Counted from the stretch's first letter, positions 30,834 to 39,903 are shown. The stretch: 51,599 nt of DNA from Candidatus Doudnabacteria bacterium (GCA_023245995.1 JAHFJH010000005.1:1-51599), one strand, 5' to 3'. Program-made: numbers and translations. Notes: generated by a model from the sequence alone, not told the origin.

Positions 30834-30870
30834 GGTTTACTCATACAAGTTTTAAATTATGAAGGGTTAT

Positions 30871-31311
30871 TTAGAACCACGTGCCATGGCCAAGCGTGCC
30901 ACGATGACCGCCACCGAGCTTGCCATTTTTCATTTGAGTTTGCATAAATTGCAGTCTTTGGTCGGCCTGTGCTTGGGTTATAACCCCGCTGGTAACTAAG
31001 GCTTGTAAATGGTCTTTGGCTTGTTGCACATGCATGCTTTGCATTTTCGTCTTTAATTGTTCTTCTGAAATGCCTTTCTCTTTTGCTAAGTCTTGTAAGC
31101 TTTGCCCTTTTGCCCAAGACGCCTTAACATCCTCTACACTTATTCCTAAAATGTCTGCCTGTTTTTGGAACATTGTGCTTTGAGCAGTTGCTATTTCTTG
31201 TGGGTTGGCGGAGCTACCCATCATGCCAAAACCATGTGCGCTCGCAGTGCCCGCAACCAGCGCTAAAGCCAAAACTGGCAAGAGCGCATAACCTATGTAT
31301 CTTTTTTTCAT
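30871..31311 (-). CDS. Secreted small helical protein (DUF2680-like repeats)
   Basis: 146 residues from ATG 31311, chosen as the start of the signal peptide (MKKRYIGYALLPVLALALVA, cut near ASA-H). The mature part has three helix-loop units: ILGISVEDVKASWAKGQSLQDLAKEKGISEEQLKTKM, then VTSGVITQAQADQRLQFM and a Gly/His tail. The VKxxLAxGKSLxxLAKEKG type pattern is shared with YckD/DUF2680-like exported proteins. Function unknown. Next upstream on the same strand is a membrane protein coupled to an ECF sigma factor. Confidence 0.72.
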   Translation of the reverse strand: MKKRYIGYALLPVLALALVAGTASAHGFGMMGSSANPQEIATAQSTMFQKQADILGISVEDVKASWAKGQSLQDLAKEKGISEEQLKTKMQSMHVQQAKDHLQALVTSGVITQAQADQRLQFMQTQMKNGKLGGGHRGTLGHGTWF

Positions 31312-31404
31312 AAAATATAAATTAATAATAGTGTGTAGCAAAGATCGGCCGATCATGCCTTGCAATGTATATTACCTATTGTGGACATAATTATTTCACA
31401 AATA

Positions 31405-31433
31405 AAAAACCTCGTCAGTAAGGCGAAGTTTTT
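31405..31433 (-). terminator. Intrinsic terminator after the sigma-linked membrane gene
   Basis: AAAAACCTCG (31405-31414) pairs with CGAAGTTTTT (31424-31433), with one mismatch. Its stem overlaps the stop codon of the gene ending at 31432, and the minus-strand T-run follows it. Confidence 0.7.
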
Positions 31434-32184
31434 ATTCCGTAATATTATATCTTAGGGTGTGTATGTCGTGCTCTATCCATGGGGGCGCTTCTGGAAGCTC
31501 TTGTACGCCGACTGCTTGTATATTTTCGTTTATTCTAGAGCCGAACACCATAACTAAGTCGTTTATAGTGACGTCTTGGTCGTTTACAATTGTTTCTGGA
31601 GTAAGTGTTACCACAAATGTTTCGTGGCGGTGGCCTTCTAGGGTAAATCCAGTTGCAGTTTTAGTTTTTATAAGTCCAATAACGGCGTTGCGCATGGGAG
31701 GAAACGAGTGCACGCGGTACAGAGCGCCCGCAAAAGGTAGCTTGCCCATTGTCGCTTGCCTATAGGCTTCTTCATGCAAGTGAGTTTTGTCTACTAGAAA
31801 TCCACTTACACATACAAGCAAAGTTAAACCGGCAACCGAGACAACCAGAGGGCGCTTATAAGCAAAGGAGTATTGGCGTACTAAGATTTCTACAATAGTT
31901 AAAAATACCAAAGCAAGCAGGACAAATATCCACGGCAGTGAACGCAGTAGCTCTTCGACTCCGGCAAGTCCGAATGTGGGAGCATAGAGCGCACCGTTTT
32001 GTCTTAGCATGAACACAGTAAAACTTACTACATATACTAGAGCAAGGGCTGTTAGTACTGCGCCGACAATAACCAAAGCTGTGCGCAACAAAAAGTGCCA
32101 TTTTGGCTTCATAATTATTGAGTGGCTCTGTATGCTTGCGAGCACGGAATCTTTTATGGAATTGTTAGGCGTTTCTGGGTGCAT
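31432..32184 (-). CDS. Membrane protein co-encoded with an ECF sigma, possible anti-sigma partner
   Basis: 250 residues. A short cytosolic N-terminus (MHPETPNNSIKDSVLASIQS) precedes membrane helices at about 30-55, 80-100 and 112-130, then an external beta domain with FVVTLTPETIVNDQDVTIND near 195-215. The start overlaps the sigma gene's end (32165) by 20 bases, so translation is coupled. In sigma/anti-sigma pairs the second gene usually encodes the membrane-bound inhibitor; the N-terminus here is short and lacks a clear zinc-binding HxxxCxxC, so this is inference. Confidence 0.68.
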   Translation of the reverse strand: MHPETPNNSIKDSVLASIQSHSIIMKPKWHFLLRTALVIVGAVLTALALVYVVSFTVFMLRQNGALYAPTFGLAGVEELLRSLPWIFVLLALVFLTIVEILVRQYSFAYKRPLVVSVAGLTLLVCVSGFLVDKTHLHEEAYRQATMGKLPFAGALYRVHSFPPMRNAVIGLIKTKTATGFTLEGHRHETFVVTLTPETIVNDQDVTINDLVMVFGSRINENIQAVGVQELPEAPPWIEHDIHTLRYNITE

Positions 32185-32755
32185 AGGATTTTTCTAAATG
32201 TATATAGGCTTTTCTAAGTAGTTGTTTACCGCGATTTATTCGCACACCAACGGTAGAGGTTGGTATGTGCATTATTTCAGCTATGGTTTGGTAGTCCATG
32301 TCTTCGTAAAAGTAAAGTACTAAAGGTTCTCTGTATTTTGGGTCAAGCTTTTCAAGACAGGAGTCGAGAATGTCTTTTAACTCTGCTTTTTGTATGTCGT
32401 CGTCGGTGCGTGTTGGCTCTACTGGATGGGGGAATAGTGTATCGGGGTCAAAAAACGGGATTGGCTCCTTACCTTTCTTTTTTATTGCATTTATAAACTC
32501 GTTATGGGCAATGCGATATATCCATGCAGAAAAAGAGCGCGCGGTATCAAAACTTTGTAGGTTGGCATAGGCTTTTAGGAAAACATCTTGCACAACATCT
32601 TCGGCCTCAGTATAGCCAAATAAGAATCTGCGAGCGTAACGTTTTAGTGGTTGCTCGAAGCGTTCTACAAGTATGCCAAAAGCTTCTGCTTTGCCATTTT
32701 GCGCTTCTTGGGCAATTGCCTCGTCTGTTTTTTTTAGGCTTTCCATATCTTTCAT
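32165..32755 (-). CDS. ECF-type RNA polymerase sigma factor
   Basis: 196 residues from ATG 32755 (ATG 32767 or 32746 are also possible). Region 2: GILVERFEQPLKRYARRFLF and AEDVVQDVFLKAYANLQSFD, then SFSAWIYRIAHNEFINAIKK. Region 4: LDPKYREPLVLYFYEDMDYQTI and a helix-turn-helix MHIPTSTVGVRINRGKQLL. It directs polymerase to stress or envelope promoters, usually controlled by a co-encoded anti-sigma. A 20-base overlap couples it to the membrane gene downstream. Confidence 0.92.
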   Translation of the reverse strand: MKDMESLKKTDEAIAQEAQNGKAEAFGILVERFEQPLKRYARRFLFGYTEAEDVVQDVFLKAYANLQSFDTARSFSAWIYRIAHNEFINAIKKKGKEPIPFFDPDTLFPHPVEPTRTDDDIQKAELKDILDSCLEKLDPKYREPLVLYFYEDMDYQTIAEIMHIPTSTVGVRINRGKQLLRKAYIHLEKSYAPRNA

Positions 32756-32901
32756 ATAATACAACAAATTCCGACATTTATTACAATCTTTTGAAATTTA
32801 TAAAAAATAAGCATATTTATAACATATTCTCGCTTGTGTGCTAAAATATAATATATATCAAAGCAATCCGAAACAAATACAATACGTAGCAGCTTTTTAG
32901 C

Positions 32902-34776
32902 ATGCAACAAACACATAAAATTTTTGGTAGCGTACAAGCTTGGTTTAACCAAACACCAAAGCGTGGTTTGGTATTTGGTTTTACGCTTATAGAGTTGGTG
33001 GTGGGTGTTGCAGTTATGACTATTTTGCTTGCTGGTGTGCTAGGTGCGACAAGTAGCATAGTACGGTCTGCTAAGGTGGCGCGAGAAAAAACTATATTGA
33101 ATAGCTTGGTTTCCGCAGATTTAGAAATAGTAAGAAATTTACCCTATAGCCAAATTGGTACAGTCAACGGCAATCCAACGGGCGCTTTGGCCGATGCGAG
33201 CAATCCGAAAAGTATTACTTCGGAAGGCAGAAGTTACCAAATTTACTACGAAGTCACTTACTTGGATGACCCTGCCGATGGCACGGTTCTTTCTAGCCCA
33301 GCTGACACTGCACCGAATGATTACAAACAGGTAAAGATGTTTGTTCGGGAAGTGGCGAGTGGCAAAGTAACAAGCATTTTAACTAATTTTTCTCCAAAGG
33401 GGTTGGAGGGCTTGGTAAATGCAGGGGCCTTGGTTATAACAGTCTTTGATGCTGCAGGCCAACCCGTTCCAAATGCTTCTGTGCACATAGAGAATTTGGC
33501 TATTAACCCTGACATAGTATTGGACAGAACTACTGACTCTAGTGGTAGGTGGATAGAAGTAGGCTTGCCAGTTTGGGTTAACGGTTACCACATTGTTGCT
33601 ACGAAGACTGGTTATTCCACAGATCAGACGTATCCAATTACCGCTCAAAATCCAAATCCTATAAAACCAGACTCGACTATAGCGAATGGCACTGTTACGC
33701 AAGTGAGTTTTGCTATAGACCTGCTTTCTAATTTAACTATTAAAACAGTAAACCAGTTTTGCCAGTCAATAAGCGGTGTAGGAATAAACGTGCGCGGTGC
33801 AAAAACTATTGGCACAAGTCCAGCAGTCTATAAATTCGACAACAATTATACATCAAGTGGCGGTCAGGTACAGCTTTCAAATATTGAATGGGATACTTAC
33901 ACACCTGTCTTGCAAGCAGGAGAGCCTTACACTATATATGGAACTTCTCCAGCACAGCAAGTAACAGTACTACCGAACACAACACAGACTTTTACTTTCG
34001 TTTTGGGTGCTGCGACGACCAACAGTTTGCGCGTTATAGTTAAAGACGCGGCTACTGGTGCGCCTATTGAAGGGGCTGCTGTGCATTTGCAAAAGGGCGG
34101 AAGCGTTCCACAGGACTACTATGCTACAACCGGTGGCAGTGTTTGGTCGCAGGCAGACTGGTCCGGTGGTTCCGGACAAACTTCGTGGCTTCCCCAGCCA
34201 CCTAACAGAGTAGACAAATATGCAAGTGATGATGGCAACATAGATAGCAATAGCGCGCCCACAGGCATGCGTCTTAGGAAGACGAGCGGAAAGTATGCGC
34301 TTTCTGGCATGGCAGAGTCATCTACTTTTGACACCGGTACTGGCGCAAGCAATTTTACCACCATTACTTGGGAGCCTACGTCACAAAATCCTGCTACTAC
34401 GTTAAAATTTCAAATTGCAACTTCTAACGACCCAGCGCATACATGGGTTAACGCCGACTTTAAGGGTCCAGACGGTACAAGCGGGTCTTATTACACAGTT
34501 TCTGGTACCACAATTAATAGCGTACACGACAACAACCAGTACATGCGCTATAGGGTGTACGAGTCTACTACAGATGATAAAAAAACTCCTGTTCTTACTA
34601 GCTTACTTGTTAACTATGTTTCTGGGTGTTTTACTCCTGGGCAGGTGGAGTTTCCTGGTCTGACTTCAGGAAATAATTACGACATGGACATCTCGATTGT
34701 TGGTTACCAGACTTATACTGAGAATAATTTTCAAATAAATGGGAATATTGTTAAAGAAATTTTAATGAGCCCGTAG
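32902..34776 (+). CDS. Large type IV pilin-like protein
   Basis: 624 residues. The N-terminus carries a prepilin peptidase site: VFG|FTLIELVVGVAVM with Gly26 at the cut and Glu31 at position +5, then a hydrophobic helix (~29-50). Unlike ordinary pilins (~150 aa), the mature part has a carboxypeptidase-regulatory-like beta domain (about 175-245, VFDAAGQPVPNASVHIEN), a second such unit (~355-390, IVKDAATGAPIEGAAVHL) and a discoidin-like stretch (~440-575). Likely a minor pilin or tip adhesin of the pilus. -10-like TATAAT lies about 50 bases upstream. First gene of the pilin cluster. Confidence 0.85.
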   Translation: MQQTHKIFGSVQAWFNQTPKRGLVFGFTLIELVVGVAVMTILLAGVLGATSSIVRSAKVAREKTILNSLVSADLEIVRNLPYSQIGTVNGNPTGALADASNPKSITSEGRSYQIYYEVTYLDDPADGTVLSSPADTAPNDYKQVKMFVREVASGKVTSILTNFSPKGLEGLVNAGALVITVFDAAGQPVPNASVHIENLAINPDIVLDRTTDSSGRWIEVGLPVWVNGYHIVATKTGYSTDQTYPITAQNPNPIKPDSTIANGTVTQVSFAIDLLSNLTIKTVNQFCQSISGVGINVRGAKTIGTSPAVYKFDNNYTSSGGQVQLSNIEWDTYTPVLQAGEPYTIYGTSPAQQVTVLPNTTQTFTFVLGAATTNSLRVIVKDAATGAPIEGAAVHLQKGGSVPQDYYATTGGSVWSQADWSGGSGQTSWLPQPPNRVDKYASDDGNIDSNSAPTGMRLRKTSGKYALSGMAESSTFDTGTGASNFTTITWEPTSQNPATTLKFQIATSNDPAHTWVNADFKGPDGTSGSYYTVSGTTINSVHDNNQYMRYRVYESTTDDKKTPVLTSLLVNYVSGCFTPGQVEFPGLTSGNNYDMDISIVGYQTYTENNFQINGNIVKEILMSP

Positions 34777-34795
34777 TAGGTGTAATTTTAGATTT

Positions 34796-35425
34796 ATGAT
34801 TTCAGATTTCAGAATTAAGGTTCAAGGATTCACGCTTATAGAGTTGATTATTTCTATTGCGGGGTTTGTCATAATTATGCTTGGTATAGTGGCAGTGATT
34901 TCCAACACTTTTAGCGTGAATAGACAACAGGGAACACTAATTTCAGACCAAGACCAAGCACGGAAAGTTGCGTTTACAGCCATGACCGAACTGCGCAATA
35001 GTGTTGCTTCCAATGTTGGCGCCTATCCTATAGTAGACGCCTCCGCACAACAACTGACTTTTTACTCAGACATAGACGGCGGACTAGACGTTGAGCGCGT
35101 ACGTTATTTTTTGCAAAATGGTGAACTAAAAAAAGGAGTGGTTAAGCCAACCGGCAACCCGCTAACTTATAATTTTGCAAGTGAAACAGTTACCAGTGTA
35201 CAAAAGAATATTGCCAATGGAGCAAATCCACTTTTTTACTATTACGATGGTAGCTATACCGGAGTAACCGATACTTTTATAGCCCAGCCGGTGAACGTTA
35301 CTGCCGTACGTCTTGTAAAAGTTAGTTTAGACATTTCTAACAAAGCCGGAGTAGCAAATACAAATAAATATACAGTCACCGCTATTGGGACTATAAGAAG
35401 TTTAAAAACAAATTTGGGTAACTAG
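34796..35425 (+). CDS. Type IV pilin-like (prepilin N-terminus) protein
   Basis: 209 residues. Prepilin site Q-G|FTLIELIISIAGFVIIM with Gly11 at the cut and Glu16 at +5. A hydrophobic helix is followed by a polar body, as in PilW/GspJ-type minor pseudopilins. It is 20 bases after the large pilin gene and 97 before the PilX-like one, so it belongs to the same operon. Minor pilins start pilus assembly and cap the tip. Confidence 0.88.
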   Translation: MISDFRIKVQGFTLIELIISIAGFVIIMLGIVAVISNTFSVNRQQGTLISDQDQARKVAFTAMTELRNSVASNVGAYPIVDASAQQLTFYSDIDGGLDVERVRYFLQNGELKKGVVKPTGNPLTYNFASETVTSVQKNIANGANPLFYYYDGSYTGVTDTFIAQPVNVTAVRLVKVSLDISNKAGVANTNKYTVTAIGTIRSLKTNLGN

Positions 35426-35427
35426 AG

Positions 35428-35506
35428 AAATTTCAGATTTAAGATTGCAGAATGTAGATTAATATGCTTTGCCAATCTGAACTCTTAAATCTGCAATCTG
35501 AAATTT
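35428..35506 (+). repeat. Spacer inverted repeat in the pilin cluster
   Basis: AAATTTCAGATT (35428-35439) pairs with AATCTGAAATTT (35495-35506); GATTGCAG (35443-35450) can alternatively pair with CTGCAATC (35491-35498). This repetitive spacer type recurs in the window and carries no ORF. Confidence 0.6.
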
Positions 35507-35521
35507 ATAATATATACGCAT

Positions 35522-36970
35522 ATGGATAATGCTATTAGCGTCAAGAGTATCCGACTCGCAAAAAATAAACATCAAGGGAGCATACTTATTTTTGAAGTAG
35601 TGGCGATTTTTATTACGTCTTTAGTTTTGCTTTCACTACTTGGGTATGCAAGCCAACAACTGCGTCTTGTTCGCTCTTCTGCTAACAAAGAATTGGCTTT
35701 CCATATTGCCGAAGCAGGTGCAAATTACTATGAATGGCACTTGGCGCACTTTGCTTCCGATTATGCCAACGGTACTGGCCAGACTGGTTGTAACCCTTGC
35801 GGACCTTATGTAACAGATTTCCGTGATACTGACGTGAATACGATTTTAGGACAGTATAGTTTGCTTATTACTCCACCACCGGTGGGCTCTACTGTTGTAA
35901 CTATCCAGTCCACTGGTTGGACAACCCAGGAGCCAAAAATAAAACGCACGGTAACGGTTCGGTATGGAGTACCGTCCTTAGCTAAGTATTCACTGCTTAC
36001 AAATACAGACATTTGGGTAGGGAATACTGAAACTGTAAGTGGAGAAATGCATGCCAACGGCGGTATTCGGTTTGACGGTACGGGCAACGCACCAATTTCT
36101 TCTGCTAAGTCCAACTATCCGCCGCCGCCAGCTTCAAACACCGGCTATTTGTGCCAATGGTACCATGGTTGTGGGCCTACTCAAAAACCTGGAATTTGGG
36201 GAGCTGCACCTGCTAGCACGCAAGCCTTTTGGCAAATAGGAGTTCCGACCATAGATTTTTCTAGCATGACCTCAGATCTTGCTACCATGAAAACAGATGC
36301 TCAGGCTTCGGGAATTTATTTACCGCCGTCAAGCGCTCAAGGTTACTCTTTAGTGTTTAACGCAAACGCCACCGTAAGCGTTTATAAGGTTACAAGTTTG
36401 CTTGCGCATCCTAGTGGTCAAGATGTAAATGGTGCCTCGCACAGCGAAGATTTAGATTATAACGCGCGGGCTTTGCAGTTCAACCAAGCTTTGCCAACAA
36501 ATGGCATTATATATGTGGAGGACAGGACTTGGGTAGAGGGAACTGTGGCGGGACGTGTTATGGTGGCAGCGGCAAAGCTGCCTTACAACGCTGCTACTGC
36601 ACCGAGTATACTTATCCCAAACAATATTTTATATACAGCAAAAGACGGTAGTGCAAGTTTGGGTTTGTTAGCTCAACAAGATGTGTTAATTACATATTCT
36701 TCGCCTAACGATTTGGAAATAGACGCAGCAATGGTGGCACAAAATGGCAGTACTGAGCGGTACTATTTTCCCGGGAACATTAAAAATACCATAACTATAT
36801 ATGGTGCTGTGGCCAGTTTTGGTGTGTGGACGTGGAACTGGAATAGCCCAGTAAATTCCGGATATGTAAACACCGTAACGGTTTATGATGGTAACCTGCT
36901 ATATGCTCCACCGCCTAAGTTTCCACTCTCTAGTGCTGGCTACCAGCAAATAAGTTGGGATAGTAATTAA
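35522..36970 (+). CDS. PilX-like minor pilin-related protein
   Basis: 482 residues. A short basic start (SIRLAKNKHQG) leads into SILIFEVVAIFITSLVLLSLLGYASQQLRLV, then NKELAFHIAEAGANYYEWHL, the PilX-type N-terminal pattern. The Glu after the Gly is one place later than in standard pilins. The long body, with many Pro/Ser/Gly beta stretches and paired cysteines (CNPCGPY; CQWYHGCG), is unusual for PilX and may be an adhesin part. It lies between the second pilin and a small C-terminally anchored protein, and probably belongs to the same transcript. Confidence 0.72.
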   Translation: MDNAISVKSIRLAKNKHQGSILIFEVVAIFITSLVLLSLLGYASQQLRLVRSSANKELAFHIAEAGANYYEWHLAHFASDYANGTGQTGCNPCGPYVTDFRDTDVNTILGQYSLLITPPPVGSTVVTIQSTGWTTQEPKIKRTVTVRYGVPSLAKYSLLTNTDIWVGNTETVSGEMHANGGIRFDGTGNAPISSAKSNYPPPPASNTGYLCQWYHGCGPTQKPGIWGAAPASTQAFWQIGVPTIDFSSMTSDLATMKTDAQASGIYLPPSSAQGYSLVFNANATVSVYKVTSLLAHPSGQDVNGASHSEDLDYNARALQFNQALPTNGIIYVEDRTWVEGTVAGRVMVAAAKLPYNAATAPSILIPNNILYTAKDGSASLGLLAQQDVLITYSSPNDLEIDAAMVAQNGSTERYYFPGNIKNTITIYGAVASFGVWTWNWNSPVNSGYVNTVTVYDGNLLYAPPPKFPLSSAGYQQISWDSN

Positions 36971-37035
36971 AAGTAGAATTTAGAATGCAGAACCAAAATA
37001 TTTCATTTAGGCCTTATAAGTTGAGAGTTTCCTAT

Positions 37036-37389
37036 ATGCTTAAAATATTGTTTATAGTGTTCATTTTTTTCTATGCATCTATGCCTGTGCAGGCGATAAC
37101 GTGGTACGACAGATTGCCTGCGAGTGGGGAACATACACCAAAAGCCGGGGCAGATGTTGGGCAACCAAATTATTCTGGAAATATAAATTTCAATGAATCC
37201 ACCCAACAAGACACAGGCGCAGGTTTAGCCAATAACGGTGTAGCAGAAAAAAATGAAAAGACTACTACATTGGTAAATAAAGGTGCCACAAATACCAGTG
37301 GTAGACTGGTTGCATGGTTGTTGGTTATTATTAGTTTGGCCATAATTATTGTACTGTTTTGGTCTATTCGTTCTAGTCGAAAATTGTAA
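37036..37389 (+). CDS. Secreted, C-terminally anchored small protein
   Basis: 117 residues from ATG 37036, where a signal peptide begins (MLKILFIVFIFFYASMPVQA, cut after QA); an in-frame ATG at 36985 adds 17 residues from repeat-like spacer sequence. The mature part is polar (DRLPASGEHTPKAG) and a helix near the end (WLLVIISLAIIIVLFW) followed by RSSRKL anchors it. It may help the pilin system just upstream. No family recognised. Confidence 0.7.
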   Translation: MLKILFIVFIFFYASMPVQAITWYDRLPASGEHTPKAGADVGQPNYSGNINFNESTQQDTGAGLANNGVAEKNEKTTTLVNKGATNTSGRLVAWLLVIISLAIIIVLFWSIRSSRKL

Positions 37390-37422
37390 TCTTATACCGA
37401 GTTAGTTCTTGGGTAAACACAT

Positions 37423-38703
37423 ATGATATTTAAAAATTTTGAGCAACTTGCCACCAGTCCAGAGAGAAAACAAGCCTTGTTAATAGCAGAAAGTGGGCTT
37501 GCGGCCATTACTACAAAAACTGTTATACAAAAGTCTGTGCAGTACAACCCGAAAACGGATGTAGTAACTGTAGAAGGCACGGACTACGCTTTGCCGAAAG
37601 CAGGGAAACTGGTCCTAGTTGGATTTGGCAAGGCCTCTTTTGAAGCAGCAACTAGTTTGTACGCACTGCTAGGGAGTCGCATTGCTTGTGGTTTTGTACT
37701 GGACTTGAAAGGCGGAAGTATTGGCAATCTTACTTGCACTATTGGATCGCATCCGTACCCAACGGTAGTAAATGTAGAGGCTACGAAAGAGATTGTTACT
37801 ATGCTTGGTACATTAGAAGAACAAGATACAGTTTTATGTGTAGTAAGCGGTGGGGGTAGTAGCCTGCTTTGTTACCCATACGAGCAAAGTTGTGAAATGC
37901 AGACCAATATTGTGGGAACGCTCATGCATAAAGGTGCAACTATAGAAGAGTTAAATACGGTTCGTAAACACATAAGTCGAGTAAAAGGCGGGCAACTTGC
38001 AGAGGCGGCTTACCCTGCGCGAATAATAAATTTAATTTTTTCAGATGTGCCCAGCGAAGACCCGAGTATGGTCGCTAGTGGGCCAACTTTGTTTGATCCG
38101 ACTACCGTAGACATGGCAGCAGCAGTGCTACAAAAGTACAATGTGCTGGAGAGTTGCAGTTTACCTCACTGTAGGCTAACAGAAACGCCGAAAGATAAAA
38201 AATATTTTGAAAAAGTCACCAGTCATGTGGTGGTTTCGGCCCACAAGGCCATAGTAGCCATGAAAGAGAAGGCGGAAGATTTGGGTTTTAGTGTAAGAGT
38301 TTATAAGGAAGGCTACAGCGGGCAGGCGCGTGAACTTGCTCGTGAATTTTCAACAGCGGTTTCAGCAGGAGAGTGCCTACTTGCTTCTGGGGAAAGTATG
38401 GTTACTATTAAGCATGAAGGCAAAGGTGGAAGAAATTTAGAAATGGCGTTGGCAAGCTTGCCATACCTAAGGTCAGACCAAGTATACTTAGCACTCGACA
38501 CAGACGGTTTTGACAATACTGACTTCGCAGGGGCTATTGTAGATAACGAAACTAGTAAAAAGGCCAGTGTTCTTGGCCTTGATCCAGTTCAAGAGCTGGA
38601 AAATAATAGTAGTTATAATTTTTTTGAAGGCGTTGGTGACTACTTAAGTACAGGCTTAACTGGTGCCAACGTGTCGGATATAGTAGTAACTTTACGACAA
38701 TAG
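37423..38703 (+). CDS. Glycerate 2-kinase (DUF4147/MOFRL type)
   Basis: 426 residues. Landmarks: LVLVGFGKASFEAA near 63-76, VVSGGGSSLLCYP near 140-152 (nucleotide loop), NTVRKHISRVKGGQLA, NLIFSDVPSEDPSMVASGPT near 205-224 and the C-terminal MOFRL-type GGRNLEMALASLP and DTDGFDNTDFAGAIVD. It phosphorylates D-glycerate to 2-phosphoglycerate with ATP, feeding lower glycolysis. A 2-hydroxyacid dehydrogenase follows 185 bases later, so glycerate or hydroxypyruvate metabolism is a shared theme. No SD; start after ACACAT. Confidence 0.92.
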   Translation: MIFKNFEQLATSPERKQALLIAESGLAAITTKTVIQKSVQYNPKTDVVTVEGTDYALPKAGKLVLVGFGKASFEAATSLYALLGSRIACGFVLDLKGGSIGNLTCTIGSHPYPTVVNVEATKEIVTMLGTLEEQDTVLCVVSGGGSSLLCYPYEQSCEMQTNIVGTLMHKGATIEELNTVRKHISRVKGGQLAEAAYPARIINLIFSDVPSEDPSMVASGPTLFDPTTVDMAAAVLQKYNVLESCSLPHCRLTETPKDKKYFEKVTSHVVVSAHKAIVAMKEKAEDLGFSVRVYKEGYSGQARELAREFSTAVSAGECLLASGESMVTIKHEGKGGRNLEMALASLPYLRSDQVYLALDTDGFDNTDFAGAIVDNETSKKASVLGLDPVQELENNSSYNFFEGVGDYLSTGLTGANVSDIVVTLRQ

Positions 38704-38729
38704 TTTATAATAAATATATGTCTAGTAGA

Positions 38730-38844
38730 ACTTCTTTACAAGTCTTCTATTGGCATGATTGTCAAACACAATGATTTTTATTTAGTTTATACGTAGTTAA
38801 CCACTGGCTGTTGTTTGAAGACTGGAAGCCATGTGTAAAGAAGT
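38730..38844 (+). promoter_or_regulatory. Long-range inverted repeats in a 185-base spacer
   Basis: ACTTCTTTACA (38730-38740) pairs with TGTAAAGAAGT (38834-38844), and right inside it AGTCTTC (38741-38747) pairs with GAAGACT (38817-38823), leaving a 10-base bulge. The 18 bp of helix enclose a ~69-base loop between the glycerate kinase and dehydrogenase genes. No T-run, so not a simple terminator; no known RNA family recognised. Confidence 0.4.
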
Positions 38845-38888
38845 CTTACTGGGTATGTCCAGTATAGCTTTAGAAATCTTGACTTAGT

Positions 38889-39890
38889 ATGCATATTTTA
38901 TTTTGTGAAGTTGAAGAGTGGATGAAAGACTATTTTACAAGTAGGCTTTCTGGTTTTGAGTTGGAGTTTACCGAAAGCAAAATGCAGGACGTGGCGGCTG
39001 GCAGTAGTGCCGAAATTGTCTCTATTTTTGTAAATTCCCGCGTAGACGTAGAGTTGTTAAAAAATTTCCCTAACTTAAAGTTGCTGGCTACTCGTAGCAC
39101 GGGTTTTGACCATATAGACAATGACGCCTGCAAAAAAAAGAATATTACGGTTTGCAATGTCCCAAGTTACGGCGAGCATACGGTAGCCGAGTTTACCTTT
39201 GCTCTTCTTTTGGCTTTGTCCCGTAAAATTTATCCAGCACTTTCACGTGTACACCAGCAGGGCACATTCCATACCGAAGGCCTAAAAGGTTTTGATTTAT
39301 TTGGCAAAACTATAGGTGTTATAGGTACGGGTAGGATTGGTTGTCATGTTATAGACATTGCTAACGGTTTTGGTATGCAAGTGTTGGCTTACGATCCATA
39401 TCCTAAAAAAGAAATGGAACAAACATGCCACATGAAGTACGTGTCTTTGGAAGAGTTACTTAGTAAGTCAGATGTCATTACAATACATACGCCATATATG
39501 CCTAGCACACACCATTTGTTAAATAGCACAAATATGCGCAGTATAAAAAAAGGTGCAGTGCTCATAAATACCGCTCGGGGAGCAATTGTAGACACAATGG
39601 CGCTTGTTGAGTCGTTGTCTAGCGGGGTGTTATCTGGCGCCGCCCTAGATGTTTTAGAAGAAGAAGGGCATGTAGGCGAAGAGTGGCAATTTATGCACGC
39701 CAACCACCCGAAGCTTGCACAAATGGAAGCTTTGCTCGCCGACCATCAGTTGCTTTCTCTACCAAATGTTCTCATAACCCCGCATAATGCTTTTAACACT
39801 CAAGAGGCTATGGAGCGGATATTGGAAGTTACAATAGAAAATATTATGCATTTCCAAGACGGTACTCCGCAAAACTTGATAAAAGCATAA
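38889..39890 (+). CDS. D-isomer-specific 2-hydroxyacid dehydrogenase
   Basis: 333 residues. NAD-binding GTGRIGCHVIDIANGFGM near 141-158, LLATRSTGFDHID near 66-78, ITIHTPYMPSTHHLL near 197, INTARGAIVD with the substrate Arg near 230, and LITPHNAFNTQEA with the catalytic His near 297. It converts D-2-hydroxyacids to 2-oxoacids or the reverse; the closest fold is D-lactate dehydrogenase/hydroxypyruvate reductase. With the glycerate kinase upstream a hydroxypyruvate-glycerate step is possible, and with the FAD oxidase at 261 a D-lactate role is also open. Confidence 0.93.
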   Translation: MHILFCEVEEWMKDYFTSRLSGFELEFTESKMQDVAAGSSAEIVSIFVNSRVDVELLKNFPNLKLLATRSTGFDHIDNDACKKKNITVCNVPSYGEHTVAEFTFALLLALSRKIYPALSRVHQQGTFHTEGLKGFDLFGKTIGVIGTGRIGCHVIDIANGFGMQVLAYDPYPKKEMEQTCHMKYVSLEELLSKSDVITIHTPYMPSTHHLLNSTNMRSIKKGAVLINTARGAIVDTMALVESLSSGVLSGAALDVLEEEGHVGEEWQFMHANHPKLAQMEALLADHQLLSLPNVLITPHNAFNTQEAMERILEVTIENIMHFQDGTPQNLIKA

Positions 39891-39903
39891 AATAATTTTT
39901 TGT

